64,000 nucleotides of DNA from Ctena decussata (Eukaryota; Mollusca; Bivalvia; Lucinida; Lucinidae). Each line of letters opens with the position of its first letter. Position 1 is the stretch's first letter. The stretch covers positions 27,178,166-27,242,165 of the forward strand of contig OZ022508.1 of assembly GCA_963989385.1 (NCBI GenBank). The letters run 5' to 3'. The translations under genes and the position numbers were made by a program. The notes under the pieces were generated by a model, which did not search any database, was not told the origin of the DNA, and was given only the letters and a program-made list of their open reading frames with translations. This document shows positions 33,175-42,651 of the stretch, one piece after another.

Positions 33175-34583
33175 GTTTGTTCTTTTCGTATATGTACCTG
33201 GCTTGTCGGTATCCGTGTAGCTTAGGACGTCAGCACAGACTCCTCTGTTGAGGCCATGATTTTCTTATTTACGGAATTTACGGCTTTTGAAACTGTACTC
33301 ATTGTGAATTTTACCGTTATCGCTGATTAGGCTATTAAGCTCAGTGTCTGCGTATCCTTGTTATGTTATACATATAGAATGATTTCACGAGTATTTAGGA
33401 TACCCTTCGAGGGGGCGTAGCCCCCGAGAAGGGTATCCTAAATATGAGTGACATCATTCTATATGTATTTTGTATCATGGCAGCCAATCACATTTGTCTA
33501 TTTTGAATTAAAAACAGCTCTTATCATGCTTATCCAGTTTTTAATGAAGAGTGGCATATCTACTGTAATTATATCTCCTACAGCTGTATTGTTCTTGACC
33601 TGAAGGTCAAATAAATCACCTGGCAATTATAAATTCCAGCACAGCTTCAACTGAAAATAACATAAAATTATGTCTGCATATTCTGTTGAATTTATATTAC
33701 TTGACAGAAATGATGATTTTTCAACACACTGATTTTACAACCAATATCTTAAGAATGGCAAATAGAGCAGTCTTAGAGGGCATTTACTTCTGCTTATTCA
33801 GCTGCCTAATCTGGGTCTTTACTGTTTGCCACAATACTTAGGGTCCATACCGTAGAGTTTGGTGCTACAAGATAAATTGTCTCTGTAATCTTAGATATGG
33901 CCTTGTTCCTTCTTTGAATGAAAATGAAATGGAGCTGTGCTCAATAAAATAGGTCTTCAGCCATGTGTAAACTGTAAACGCTTGGATCAGTTTGCAGTCT
34001 GATCACTCTTTGATATTGGAAATGCAGATCCCTCAGGTTCACTACCTTGTTGATAGAACACTGATCAGACTGAGCGGATGCAAATGATGATCAAAATATA
34101 TGTTTTCTTTGCAAATGCTCAAAGACCGTTTTCGTCCTAGTGCTGCAGCTCAGTTGTTCAATATAAATCAGACTTGACAGAACCGTGCAATAACTAAGCC
34201 GTGCAGTATATCTGTGATATCCGCACAGTTATCCTGATATCCGCACAGTTATCCAGGTACACTTCAGTGTAAAATGAATGCAAAGTTTAGCTCCGCCTAC
34301 CCCAGAATTGTCTTACAGTGCAAGTTAACAAAGTTAATGAACAGGCGACTTCAAAGGAAAACACAGAAAGCCATGATACAACAATTGTTAATGGCTTAGA
34401 TTGTTTCTTTTTCCTAATTACGCATAATGTTATCTCTAGTTGTCTTGACTTATCAGGGAATTATTTCATTCATACAAATTGTATTCTCTGTACTTTAAGA
34501 GTTCATTTGTTTTAGCTGATTATTTCATTCATAAAGTTGCACTCTCTGCTATTTACAAGGTCATTCACAATTTTATTTTTAAG
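33175..34583 (+). other. Probable spliceosomal intron in gag (1,409 bp)
   Basis: Donor GTTTGT at 33175 and acceptor TTTTATTTTTAAG ending at 34583 both fall between codons. The interval has stops in every frame and no coding character. It holds a 95-bp palindrome (33371-33465) and a degraded family H-like stretch (about 33970-34090: GATCAGACTGAGCGG). A retrotransposon that passes through a spliced or unspliced RNA should lose an intron unless genomic RNA escapes splicing; introns are nevertheless known from DIRS-type elements. The segment might instead be an insertion that separates the gag halves. Confidence 0.5.
33371..33465. repeat. 95-bp palindrome with GC-rich centre
   Basis: CATATAGAATGATTTCACGA pairs with the complementary arm ending in CATTCTATATG. 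The centre is CGAGGGGGC-gta-GCCCCCGAG, with the same G(C)GTAGC turn as the hairpin at 8292-8310. Probably a small foldback element inside the presumed gag intron. Confidence 0.75.
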
Positions 34584-35237
34584 GACGACGACAAGATTGA
34601 TTCTGAAGTGCCACCTAAGAAAAAAACAAAGTCTACAAGCTCTACTTGTACATCGGCTACAAAAGAAGACACAGAAGCTTCAGTTACCAAGATAAAGGAC
34701 AAGGTGAGGAGCCTTTGCCTCCAGAACAACCCAAGTGAACAGCTTATTTTACTCTCCCTTGATGAGTTGGTACAGACATGCCGTGCACAATCACATGAGG
34801 ACACTGACATGTTTATGGAACTTTCAAGACAGGCCCATATTAATCAGGGCAAGTTCAATATGGCATCATTTGTGTTAAGTGTCCTTGGTGGTAAAGCTTC
34901 GGATATTATTACTAAAGCTCTGTCTAAGTCTCTTAAGTCCAAGAGCAAAACAGATGATAAAAAAGATGACCCAAAGGAAAAGTCCGGCTCTCAGTCCTCA
35001 TCGCCTCTTTCGAATTTGTACCCCCCTGGGTATATGCATTACTCGCCTGTGTACCCTGGTGGCTATGCACCTCCATTTTCAAATTATGGGTCAGGATTTA
35101 TGCCGAATTTTTCACGCTCTGGCAGAGGTGCCTTCCCTAGATTTTCCTTTCGTCAGAGAGGAAATTGTCTGTTTTGCGACAGCTCGACTCACTTGGTTAG
35201 GGACTGTGAGAAAATGAAGCAGGCAAAACCTAAGTAA
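34584..35237 (+). CDS. Gag-like protein, exon 2 with CCHC zinc knuckle
   Basis: Frame open from 34479, taken from the acceptor at 34583. The order is: an acidic then K-rich segment (DDDKIDSEV, PPKKKTKS), a helical middle region, a K/D-rich linker, a P/Y/G-rich stretch (about 35020-35125) and a C-terminal zinc knuckle with Cys-x2-Cys-x4-His-x4-Cys (C, C, H, C codons at about 35166, 35175, 35190, 35205). The stop is at 35235-35237. CCHC knuckles bind nucleic acid in retroelement Gag proteins. With exon 1 the product would be about 318 residues. The hairpin array in the leader is the obvious candidate RNA partner (inference). Confidence 0.75.
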   Translation, partial: DDDKIDSEVPPKKKTKSTSSTCTSATKEDTEASVTKIKDKVRSLCLQNNPSEQLILLSLDELVQTCRAQSHEDTDMFMELSRQAHINQGKFNMASFVLSVLGGKASDIITKALSKSLKSKSKTDDKKDDPKEKSGSQSSSPLSNLYPPGYMHYSPVYPGGYAPPFSNYGSGFMPNFSRSGRGAFPRFSFRQRGNCLFCDSSTHLVRDCEKMKQAKPK

Positions 35238-35585
35238 GCGGCCACCAAAAGGTTGAGCCATACTAGCTCTTGCACTATATATGAAAGTAATTGCATTACT
35301 TATGAATGTAATTGGTGTATATTTTGCGTTCTTTGGTGCGACGATATGACAGTACTATATTATTATACCATAGAAGAGTTTTCTGAATATCATTTAACAA
35401 AATTGGTTGTCCGTTGTATCGTATTGAATATGTTTATAAATGCACGGAGGCCTGCTTATCTGGTCCGGGGACACTGATGCCTCAGTGAACTTTTGTTCAC
35501 GTGGGCCGGGGCAGCGGGCTTCCTCCGTCTTGAGTCGCCTCTTGTTGGATGGCAATGCGTTCTGCTTTTATCTTTTTAGACTCCG
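35238..35585 (+). other. Gag-RT spacer
   Basis: 348 bp between the Gag stop and the RT ATG with stops in the shared frame. It holds a short hairpin (GTGAACTTTTGTTCAC, about 35484-35499) and an acceptor-like TCTTTTTAG ending 6 bp before the RT ATG. How RT is expressed from the downstream ORF is not evident; a spliced subgenomic RNA is possible. Confidence 0.5.
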
Positions 35586-36698
35586 ATGCGATATTCAAAC
35601 CAGGAGATTCGAATCTTAGACTGGGAGTATGAGGTGAATTTTTCGCCAGAATCGGTACTACCAGAACGCAGGGATCGTACATCTTGGGTTACTCTGGACG
35701 GAGGACAGGTCGCTGCTTCGGCTCACCCTAGTGCTGAGCAAGTTTTATCTAATAACTTACGAGTTGATGTTAATGTGTTGCCACTGAGGGATTCGAACTC
35801 GTTTGTAGCCGGTCAGCTACATGCATGTTGTAGTGAATGGGAAAAGATTTTATTGCATGATTCTAATAATGAGTCAGCAATGGTTCGCAGGTGGATTAAC
35901 GAGGGCATTAGTATACATGACTTTTTCAGCTCATTTAAGGGTAATTTTAAGGGTCGTGCTTATGATTCCCATACACCGCCTCCAATGTTCTTTCAGAACT
36001 CGCACACGTGCAGGGAATTTTCGGAGTTTATTATCAATGAGCTGTATGAAGGGATCCGTTGTGGTTCTTTGCATCTTTTAGGAAGAGTAGGTGAATGCGA
36101 CCCGCCGCATATTATTATGCCTTTGACAGTAGAACCTTCCAAACCAAGACTTTGTCATGATGAACGCTACCTTAATTTATGGATCAAAGATTGCCCTTTT
36201 CAACTTGAAACACTCAGAGATATACATCGTTTAGTGGGACCTGGGGCCACCATGGTTACTTGCGATGACAAATCTGGATATTCACATGTCCGGCTGAACA
36301 AAGAATCTCAGAAATATTTTGGTATTCAATTTGCTGGCTGGCTTTTATGTTATGCATGTCTTCCCTTTGGTTGGAAAGCTTCGGCTTTTATTTATCAGAC
36401 TATTGGAATGCAGGTTACTTCGTACTTGCGTTCATATGGGATGTTGATGACTCAGTATATCGATGATCGATTCGCTTCAACAAAACAGGTGGCTCCCACT
36501 GAAGACATGACTACCAGCTCCTGTCTGTCCTGTCTGTCTAATGGTGACTCTATCGTTTATATTCTCTTAGAAATTTTGACAAGACTAGGTTATACCTTGG
36601 CGATAAAAAAGTGTCAGTTGCACCCCTGTACACGGATAAAATTCTTAGGGTTTTATGTCGACTCGATTCTGCAGGCATATATTCTGCCAGATGACAAA
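35586..36698 (+). CDS. Reverse transcriptase of DIRS/PAT-like element (frame broken at 3' end)
   Basis: ATG at 35586; the frame runs to a stop at 36750-36752, but homology-like sequence leaves it at the A7 run 36696-36702. RT motifs in order: SKPRLCHDERYLN at residues 185-197, DDKSGYSHV 227-235 (first catalytic Asp), LPFGWKASAF 259-268 and the YIDD box 291-294, followed by a LGF.VDS thumb-like segment near 355. This enzyme copies the element RNA into DNA. The RH domain continues in the +1 frame from about 36703, so RT and RH were one polyprotein in the ancestor. The break is either a one-base insertion in the A run or a slippage site; a similar A run in functional copies would decide. The N-terminal 130 residues have no recognised motif. 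Confidence 0.88.
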
Positions 36699-37812
36699 AA
36701 AACGAAAATTCATAGATTTAAGAGAGCTAATACTTTCTGCAAACAGGGTTGACATAAAAACTCTTCAGCGTTTTGCTGGGAAATGCATCTCCATGTATCT
36801 TGCTATCCCAGCTGCAAAACTATACTGTCGTGAGGTTCACGCTGCTATTTCCTACTGTATGAAGAATTCGGAAACGATTCCCTTGTCTGCAGCTTTAAGG
36901 GAGGAAATCGAGTTCTGGAAATTCTTAGATAATTGGGAGGGTTATTCTTCTTGGCGCAAAGAACAGCATCAGCAGTTCTTTCTTGTAACAGATTCGTCTA
37001 CGTTTCGATATGGTGCAAAGATACTTTCTGGCAGTTTAAAAGGCCTAACTTTTGGTGATTTTTGGATGCCAAATGACCAACGGCCAATTCATCTGAAGGA
37101 GGCGGAGGCTGTCTTAAAGGCTTTACAATCATTAGAAAGTCAGCTTCAAAACTTCAGAGTAGATTTATGGTCGGACAACTCTGCAGTTGTGTATTGCTGG
37201 AATAACCAAGGCTCTCGCGATTCCGCCCTGAACAGTATTATGAAACAGATTTTTCAGTTTGTATATCGAAATAATATCAGTTTAACTGTCAAATATATCC
37301 CTTCAGCTTTAAATCCTGCTGACGCCCCGAGTCGTAATATACGACTGTCCGATTCCATGTTACAGTCCTCAGTCTGGAGTAACTTGGAGGAAATGTTTGG
37401 CCCTCATTCGGTTGACCTCATGGCTTTAGATTCAAACGCCATGCAGTCGGCGGATGGACATTGTCTACGCCATTTTACCCCAGGTCCGTCTCCAAAAAGT
37501 TCAGGTGTCAATGTCTTTGCACAAGATATCTCCTTAGAGCTGAATCCATATGTTTATCCACCTTACAATTTGATCATGCCACTGCTTTGTTTGCTGAAAG
37601 AACAGAAAGTGGGAAAATGTACTTTGGTTGCTCCGGAGATGAACCCAAAACCTTTGTGGTGGTCTCTTCTGATGTCCAGTGTCCAATCATCTGTACGGTT
37701 AGGCGATATAGGGGAGAAAGGGGTCATTTGTGTTCCCACGAAACGCGGATATATACAAGACAAAGTCGGCCTAAGGTATCCGTTGTGGGCTTATCGTATC
37801 CAATTTGTCTAG
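36699..37812 (+). CDS. RNase H plus methyltransferase-like region (RT-RH polyprotein, second part)
   Basis: The frame is open from 36655; sequence resembling the RT-RH linker begins at KRKFIDLREL after the A7 run. Numbering from 36655, a connection segment with LQRFAGKCISM (38-47) and IPAAKLYCREV (51-61) leads into RNase H with a D-E-D-D set: D113 in TDSS, E149 in KEAEA, D174 in SDN and D223 in DAPSR. Residues 250-385 form the region which in DIRS/PAT elements carries a DAM-like methyltransferase; here VDLMALDS (253-260), VYPPY (300-304, the DPPY-like position) and LVAP (324-327) fit. The catalytic Asp of DPPY is replaced by Tyr, so methyltransferase activity is doubtful. The protein stops at TAG 37810-37812, one base before the recombinase ATG. 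Confidence 0.85.
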
Positions 37813-37813
37813 G

Positions 37814-39049
37814 ATGGGTTTCATGTCATTTCAGATTGGTGCGGTTTCACAAGTTCGCATGCAGGCTATTCAAGCGAGGCTAGAGACTATTGATTCACAG
37901 CTACAGTCTTCTAAATCACTAAGAAGGCAGTGCGGTGTAGAAACTAAACTGTGTAATTTCTTGTTTTCACTTCCAAATCAGCCGGATATTCAATCTGCAT
38001 CTCCTGAGGACATTCGCAAGTTCCTTGTTTGGTACGATAAATATGGCAAAACACAAGTTCATTCTTTCACTTGTATTCATATTGGACAGCGGGGAGTATT
38101 TGACTGTTCATGTCCTGTTCGTTTGTCTTCTAGTTCGTTGAAGAATATAGTACAACAACTTCGCACTCTTTTCCAGGCTCATGGGAAACATACACCATGG
38201 CATTCCCTACGTCAGGACGGTAACCCGGTCGATTCCCCAGTAATTGACATGTATATTAAAGTAATTCAGGAGGGGCAGGCTAGGGCGCGTATCACCCCGC
38301 GACAGGCTAAACCAATGTTTGTGAGCAAACTTAAGCAAATTTCTTTGTACATTACTCAGCAATTAAAAAGACGTGATCTCACATTGCGTGAACAGTTTGT
38401 CTTTGTTAGAGATCAAGCACTATTCAAAATGCAATTTTTTGCCGGAGACAGGGCTAGTGATGTGGCCAATATTTTAACGCAAGAGGTGAAAGAATTGCCA
38501 GATAAGTCCGGCTTTGTATTTGAACATACGTTTGGGAAGACACTTCGCGGCGGCGATCATTCTAATTTATTTGTCATAAAGCGCTGTAATGATGCTGTTA
38601 TTTGTCCGATTGCGGGTCTTGAATATTATTTTGCGCGTTCAAAAGCTTGGAAGGTTGATCTGAGTCAGGGATATTTGTTCCGCCCTGTGTCAGAGAAAGG
38701 ATTCGTACAAAATGCTAAGCTGTCATACTCCGCTATTCATGACAGGCTAAGTAAATACCTGTCAGCTCTCGGGATTCATGAGGGTGAAACACCGCATAGC
38801 CTTCGCGCAGGTTGCGCCTTGTCTTTAGCCCTCTCTGATGAAGCTGACACAACGGCTATCATGAATCATGTTGGTTGGCGTAGTACTCGTAGTGCTCGAT
38901 ATTACTGCCGATCACAACTGTTACGTAGTGCGAACCACACGGCTTCCACCCTTGCTGACTCAGTCTTAGATCATCATTATACTGCAGAGAGCTTTTACAA
39001 GACTAATGCAGATTTTTCTGACTTGAGTTCTCCATTTTATGCATCCTAA
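37814..39049 (+). CDS. Tyrosine recombinase of DIRS/PAT-like element
   Basis: First ATG at 37814; the frame is open from about 37775, so a start further upstream by recoding is possible. Counting from the in-frame TTG at 37805, box I Arg is R216 in FFAGDRASDVANIL, the HxxR is H331-R334 (PHSLRAG), the second His is H355 in NHVGWR and the nucleophile is Y366 or Y367 in ARYY. All catalytic residues of the phage-integrase family are therefore present. An upstream Cys/His-bearing segment with C-S-C-P (about 101-104) is typical of the N-terminal part of these recombinases. The enzyme would integrate a circular DNA copy at a short core shared by the split repeats. About 411 residues; intact frame, consistent with a young copy. 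The stop-start junction TAGGATG suggests coupled termination-reinitiation. Confidence 0.9.
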   Translation: MGFMSFQIGAVSQVRMQAIQARLETIDSQLQSSKSLRRQCGVETKLCNFLFSLPNQPDIQSASPEDIRKFLVWYDKYGKTQVHSFTCIHIGQRGVFDCSCPVRLSSSSLKNIVQQLRTLFQAHGKHTPWHSLRQDGNPVDSPVIDMYIKVIQEGQARARITPRQAKPMFVSKLKQISLYITQQLKRRDLTLREQFVFVRDQALFKMQFFAGDRASDVANILTQEVKELPDKSGFVFEHTFGKTLRGGDHSNLFVIKRCNDAVICPIAGLEYYFARSKAWKVDLSQGYLFRPVSEKGFVQNAKLSYSAIHDRLSKYLSALGIHEGETPHSLRAGCALSLALSDEADTTAIMNHVGWRSTRSARYYCRSQLLRSANHTASTLADSVLDHHYTAESFYKTNADFSDLSSPFYAS

Positions 39050-39293
39050 TATGTAAATGGCTTCTAGTTATAGTTTTAAGTGTTTTGTTCTCTCATTTTG
39101 CGATTTTGTTGTGTTGTATTATGGCGCATAATTTGATTTCTGTAGACTGTACAACCTAGTTTTGCTATATATAATAAATAGTATGTATACTGATTCTTTT
39201 TTGTCTTTCTATGTCAGAGGTGAGTATTGGGAATAGAGTCTTGGGGAAAAAGTCGTGGTTATAATGTAGAGGTGTTGATGCCATTGTTAAGCT

Positions 39294-39369
39294 TTTTCAT
39301 GGCTTCTTTTTTCCCAATACTTTACAAGTGAACGAGTGCATCAGATGAAGGTCACCGCGGATGTGTTCA
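39294..39369 (+). repeat. Split direct repeat B1 (76 bp)
   Basis: Begins TTTTCATGGCTTC and ends CCGCGGATGTGTTCA. Identical by eye to B2 at 39553-39628. Separated from A2 by one base, giving the B1-A2 junction from which the RNA ends are rebuilt during replication. Confidence 0.92.
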
Positions 39370-39370
39370 C

Positions 39371-39424
39371 ACCCCCGGTGACGTATGCTGATAAAACCGT
39401 GAATTGATATCATTCCGTGGCTGT
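39371..39424 (+). repeat. Split direct repeat A2 (54 bp)
   Basis: Same 54 bases as A1 at 31966. The 128 bp between A2 and B2 (39425-39552) is unique and includes GAGGTTTCCTTTAG / CTCAGGAAAAAAC inverted segments. Confidence 0.92.
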
Positions 39425-39552
39425 GAAATAAGTTAGGAGGGCGCTGAGTTTGAGGTTTCCTTTAGCTATGGCTATGTGATTCTATGATAACCTCAGGAAA
39501 AAACCCACCCTCCCACCACGATGGTTTGTGTCTGTATGCGCTTGTTCACGCC

Positions 39553-39628
39553 TTTTCATGGCTTCTTTTTTCCCAATACTTTACAAGTGAACGAGTGCAT
39601 CAGATGAAGGTCACCGCGGATGTGTTCA
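39553..39628 (+). repeat. Split direct repeat B2 (76 bp), right end of element
   Basis: Second copy of B1. Sequence identity ends at GTGTTCA, after which host sequence TTACATATTT begins. Confidence 0.9.
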
Positions 39629-39771
39629 TTACATATTTACATTTCCCTAATGCTTGCGAGTGTTTTCGATGCAAAGCGGAATGGTGAAAGCTTGACAATT
39701 AACCCGAGAGATTGCATAGATAGTTGTGTTAAATGGTATGCAAAGTAAAAGCTATAGTTTTGAAGGTATAT

Positions 39772-40007
39772 GAGCCGCGACACGACAAAACCAACAATGT
39801 GGTTGTGCGCCCGGCGCAGACTCAGATCAGCCGGGACATCAGCCCAGTCCGATCAGACTCTTCGCTAAGCGCTTAAAGCGTAGCTAAGGGTCTAAGCTAC
39901 CTCCATGCGGACAGCGAAGACTCTGATCAGACTGGGCGGATGCCCAGGCTGATCTGAGTCTGCGCTGGGCGCACAACCACTTTGTTGGTTTTGTCGTGTC
40001 GCGGCTC
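39772..40007 (+). mobile_element. ~235-bp hairpin MITE, family H
   Basis: Ends GAGCCGCGACACGA and TCGTGTCGCGGCTC, flanked by ATAT on both sides. Few arm mismatches. Confidence 0.9.
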
Positions 40008-40593
40008 ATATATCAAAAAGAGAGGACTAATAGCATCAGGACCCACAGCTTTGCATAGTTAAAGTGAGTCTTAACTTCTATGATATCAGCTATTTGAATT
40101 ACTATTTTTGTCAAGGAAGTACCGTTTTTTTCCAACAAATGTAGATAAAATGAACTTGAATCATCACGTGAGATTGGAAATTAATCTGTTTTTGTTTTCT
40201 TCTTGGTATCCCTTTACCAGTATGGAAATGTCGTCCTGCCGATGTTGGCCGGCAACGGACGAAGAAAATCGTCATGGCATGTGGTCCGTTGATTCAAACC
40301 GTGCGTAGTTAAGGGATTCCGACTGTATTGTCGTTCAGTTCCGAAGTAAGCTTACAAAAACAAAATTGTACAGGAAATAGTATTACCCGGACCTAACATC
40401 TCTCAATCCGAAACAAAATTACATTTAATCAGATCTGTCTGGTATAATGTCAAAAAAGAATTCTTTTAAGTACACTTAATTGCTGTTAACACCATCTCAT
40501 GCCATGAAAAATCTGGAACAAATTTGAGCAAACAGATCAGTACACATATCCATATCAGCGACTTCCCTGTCGCGGCATCCCTCTATACATTCT

Positions 40594-40849
40594 TGGGGTC
40601 GGGGGATGTGGTTGTCGGGCGGTGCATTTATGCGGTGTATAACTTCCGGAGCCGGGGAGTCCTACTGATTTGGAACTTTTTAGGGCAAGTGCAAACCGTG
40701 ATGCAGGAGGTGCAGGTGTGGGTTGTTTGGACAGTTTTACTTTCGTTTGTCTTCTTTCTCCCCTCTCTCTCTGGCAGACGGCCCGGTATAGACTGAAATA
40801 CTGTCTCAAAGGGCCGTTAAACCCAAAACAAACAATCAATCAATCAAGG
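40594..40849 (+). mobile_element. SINE family S3, full copy
   Basis: Flanked by a perfect 12-bp duplication TCTATACATTCT (40582-40593 and 40850-40861). The head contains GGTGCATTTATGCGGTGTAT and AGCCGGGGAGTCCTACTG; the tail is ACTGTCTCAAAGGGCCGTTA followed by AACCCAAAACAAACAATCAA repeats. Long duplication and A/CAA-rich tail indicate LINE-mediated insertion. No clear pol III B box; the source RNA is unknown. Confidence 0.8.
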
Positions 40850-41059
40850 TCTATACATTCTAAGAAGTCTACGAGCGTCAGTGTAACCTTGCTTCTCAAA
40901 AGTGTAAAATTAATACGATACGTGGTGTGCTTATCGCACATTGGAAGAGAAAAAGATTCAGATCAGCCTTTGCATCCGCACAGTCTGGTCATAGCCTTTA
41001 CTGTTCACAAACCCAATGAATGGAACCTGACCTGCTAAACTCCATGCATTCATAGACTA

Positions 41060-41226
41060 ATAGGAGCGGTGGTAGTGTAGTTAATAACACACGCTGGACG
41101 ACCAATCCAGGGGTTGCAAGATCGATTCTCCGCTTCTCCGGTCTTTCTAATGAGACTTTACACCGAGGTCCCGTCTCCGTATGACCTAGTTGTTGGTGGG
41201 ACGTCTGACTCAAATCACCCACTCAC
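41060..41226 (+). mobile_element. tRNA-derived SINE, family S2
   Basis: Flanked by TCATAGACTA (41050-41059 and 41227-41236). A-box-like TGGTAGTGTAGTTAATAAC near the start, B-box-like GGTTGCAAGATCGATTC, then a unique body ending in ACCCACTCAC. Matches the minus-strand copies at 21250 and 48205. Confidence 0.8.
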
Positions 41227-41373
41227 TCATAGACTAGTTTGATTTATTCTATTCGCAGATATGTAAAGCAACTTTTTCGGATGACGCAGCTAACATAAAG
41301 AAGAACCAAGACTATCGCTAACATGTGCAAAATAATCAGTTGATATGAACCCACTAGTAGGTTGTTCACATAT

Positions 41374-41609
41374 GAGCCGCGACACGAGAAAACCAACAAT
41401 GTGGTTGTGCGCCCAGCGCACACTCAAATCAGCCTGGACATCCGCACAGTCTTACCAGACTCTTTGCTAAGCGCTTAAAGGTTAACCAAGGGTCTAAGGT
41501 ACCTCTATGCGGACAGCGAAGACTCTGATCAGACTGGGCGGATGCCCAGGCTGATCTGAGTCTGCGCTGGGCGCATAACCACATTGTTGGTTTTCTCGCG
41601 TCGCGGCTC
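41374..41609 (+). mobile_element. ~235-bp hairpin MITE, family H
   Basis: Ends GAGCCGCGACACGA and TCGCGTCGCGGCTC with ATAT on both sides; same orientation as the copy at 39772, 1.6 kb away. Confidence 0.9.
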
Positions 41610-41649
41610 ATATATCACTTGGCACATTTTCTCGTCAATAGGTCATTTT

Positions 41650-42510
41650 ATGCCCCAGTGACGATAGTCATGAGGCATTATGTTTTAGCTTTGTTCGTCT
41701 ATCTGCCCATCCGTCCGTCTGTCCGTCGCACATGTTAGTAGCATGTTTCTACATTAATTCTCCCACAGCTAGTGAAGGATCTGTTTGAAACTTTGTACAC
41801 ACGTTGCAGACATGTTGAAGATGTGCATCAAACATTTTTGGTCAAAAAGTATTTTGATAATAATATGGGCTTTCATAATTTAGACATTTTAGTGTCGGCT
41901 ACTGATAACGTGTAGCTAGTTTGTATAATCAACTCCTCCACTATTTCTCGGTGAACTTTGTACACATGATGCAGACATATTGAAGATGTGCATGAAGATT
42001 TAAAAGGGTCTAAACACATTTTTTGACAAAATTACAGGATTTCTAACTTAGACATTTTCAGTATTGGTTTCTGATATCGGGTTGCAAGTTTGTATAATCA
42101 ACGTCCCTGCCGGTTTTTGATGGACCAGCTTGAAAGTTTGCACACATTTATACACATACTGAAAATGTGAATGAAAATGTTTGAAGGTTAAAAGTTAACT
42201 TTTGACAAAATTATGGGCTATCAAACTTAGAATTTTAGTGCTTTTATCAATATAGTGGTACATGTAGCAAGTTTGTGCAATCAACTTCTCTTACATTTCA
42301 TAATGGATCGCTTTGAAGCTTTGCACATATGTTGCAGACCTAATAAAGATGAGTGTGGATATTTTGGAAGATCAAAAATGTGTTTTTCGTAAAAATGCGG
42401 GCTTTCAAACTTAGAAATTTTCGATGTGTGTTCATCAAAGAAGGTTACAAGCTAGTTTTATCCAGTGATCGGGGTAGGAAGGGAGGTGGTTTTAGTTTGT
42501 AGCACTGCTG
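41650..42510 (-). repeat. Tandem array of ~150-bp units with GTCC microsatellite
   Basis: A head with CCATCCGTCCGTCTGTCCGTC (about 41707-41727) is followed by diverged units containing GCACACATGTTGCAGACATG-like blocks near 41800, 41960, 42140 and 42325. Same build as the array at 335-2000. Confidence 0.55.
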
Positions 42511-42651
42511 TCAGATATATCTCATTATATATGATACTATCAGTATAGTGTATAATTCCACAAAATACATTAAAAACACACACATAAAACCCACAAAAAA
42601 CAATAGCTCCCCTGAGCCAAACGGAGCTTATAAGAAAGGTAGGCTATATCA

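Larger units (their letters stand above)
31966..39628 (+). mobile_element. DIRS/PAT/Ngaro-type tyrosine-recombinase retrotransposon
   Basis: A nearly complete element of 7,663 bp bounded by split direct repeats in the order A1 (31966-32019), coding region, B1 (39294-39369), A2 (39371-39424), B2 (39553-39628). Both repeat pairs look identical by eye, so the insertion is recent. It encodes Gag with a zinc knuckle, RT with YIDD, RNase H, a methyltransferase-like region and a tyrosine recombinase, all on the plus strand. Elements of this group integrate by recombination of a circular intermediate rather than by an integrase and therefore leave no target duplication; none is seen. Split direct repeats plus the methyltransferase-like region favour a PAT-like assignment over Ngaro (usually no MT) or DIRS1 proper (inverted repeats). 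One frame break at 36696-36702 suggests this copy is not fully autonomous. Confidence 0.92.

Noticed and set aside
34879..35217. 112-codon frame overlapping gag exon 2
   Set aside because: Alternate-frame shadow of the zinc-knuckle frame, with no motif of its own.
35234..35579. Intron joining Gag to RT (GTAAGC at the Gag stop, TCTTTTTAG before the RT ATG)
   Set aside because: The sites look good, but joining them puts RT out of frame and meets a stop within 14 codons. It could still be a splice that only positions the RT ATG, so it is noted but not annotated.
37461..37883. 140-codon frame overlapping the RNase H/recombinase junction
   Set aside because: Shadow frame; the catalytic motifs belong to the two annotated frames.
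40108..40308. Small ORF with a Cys/Trp-rich end as a host gene
   Set aside because: Only 66 codons from an alternative start, no domain, and surrounded by mobile elements.
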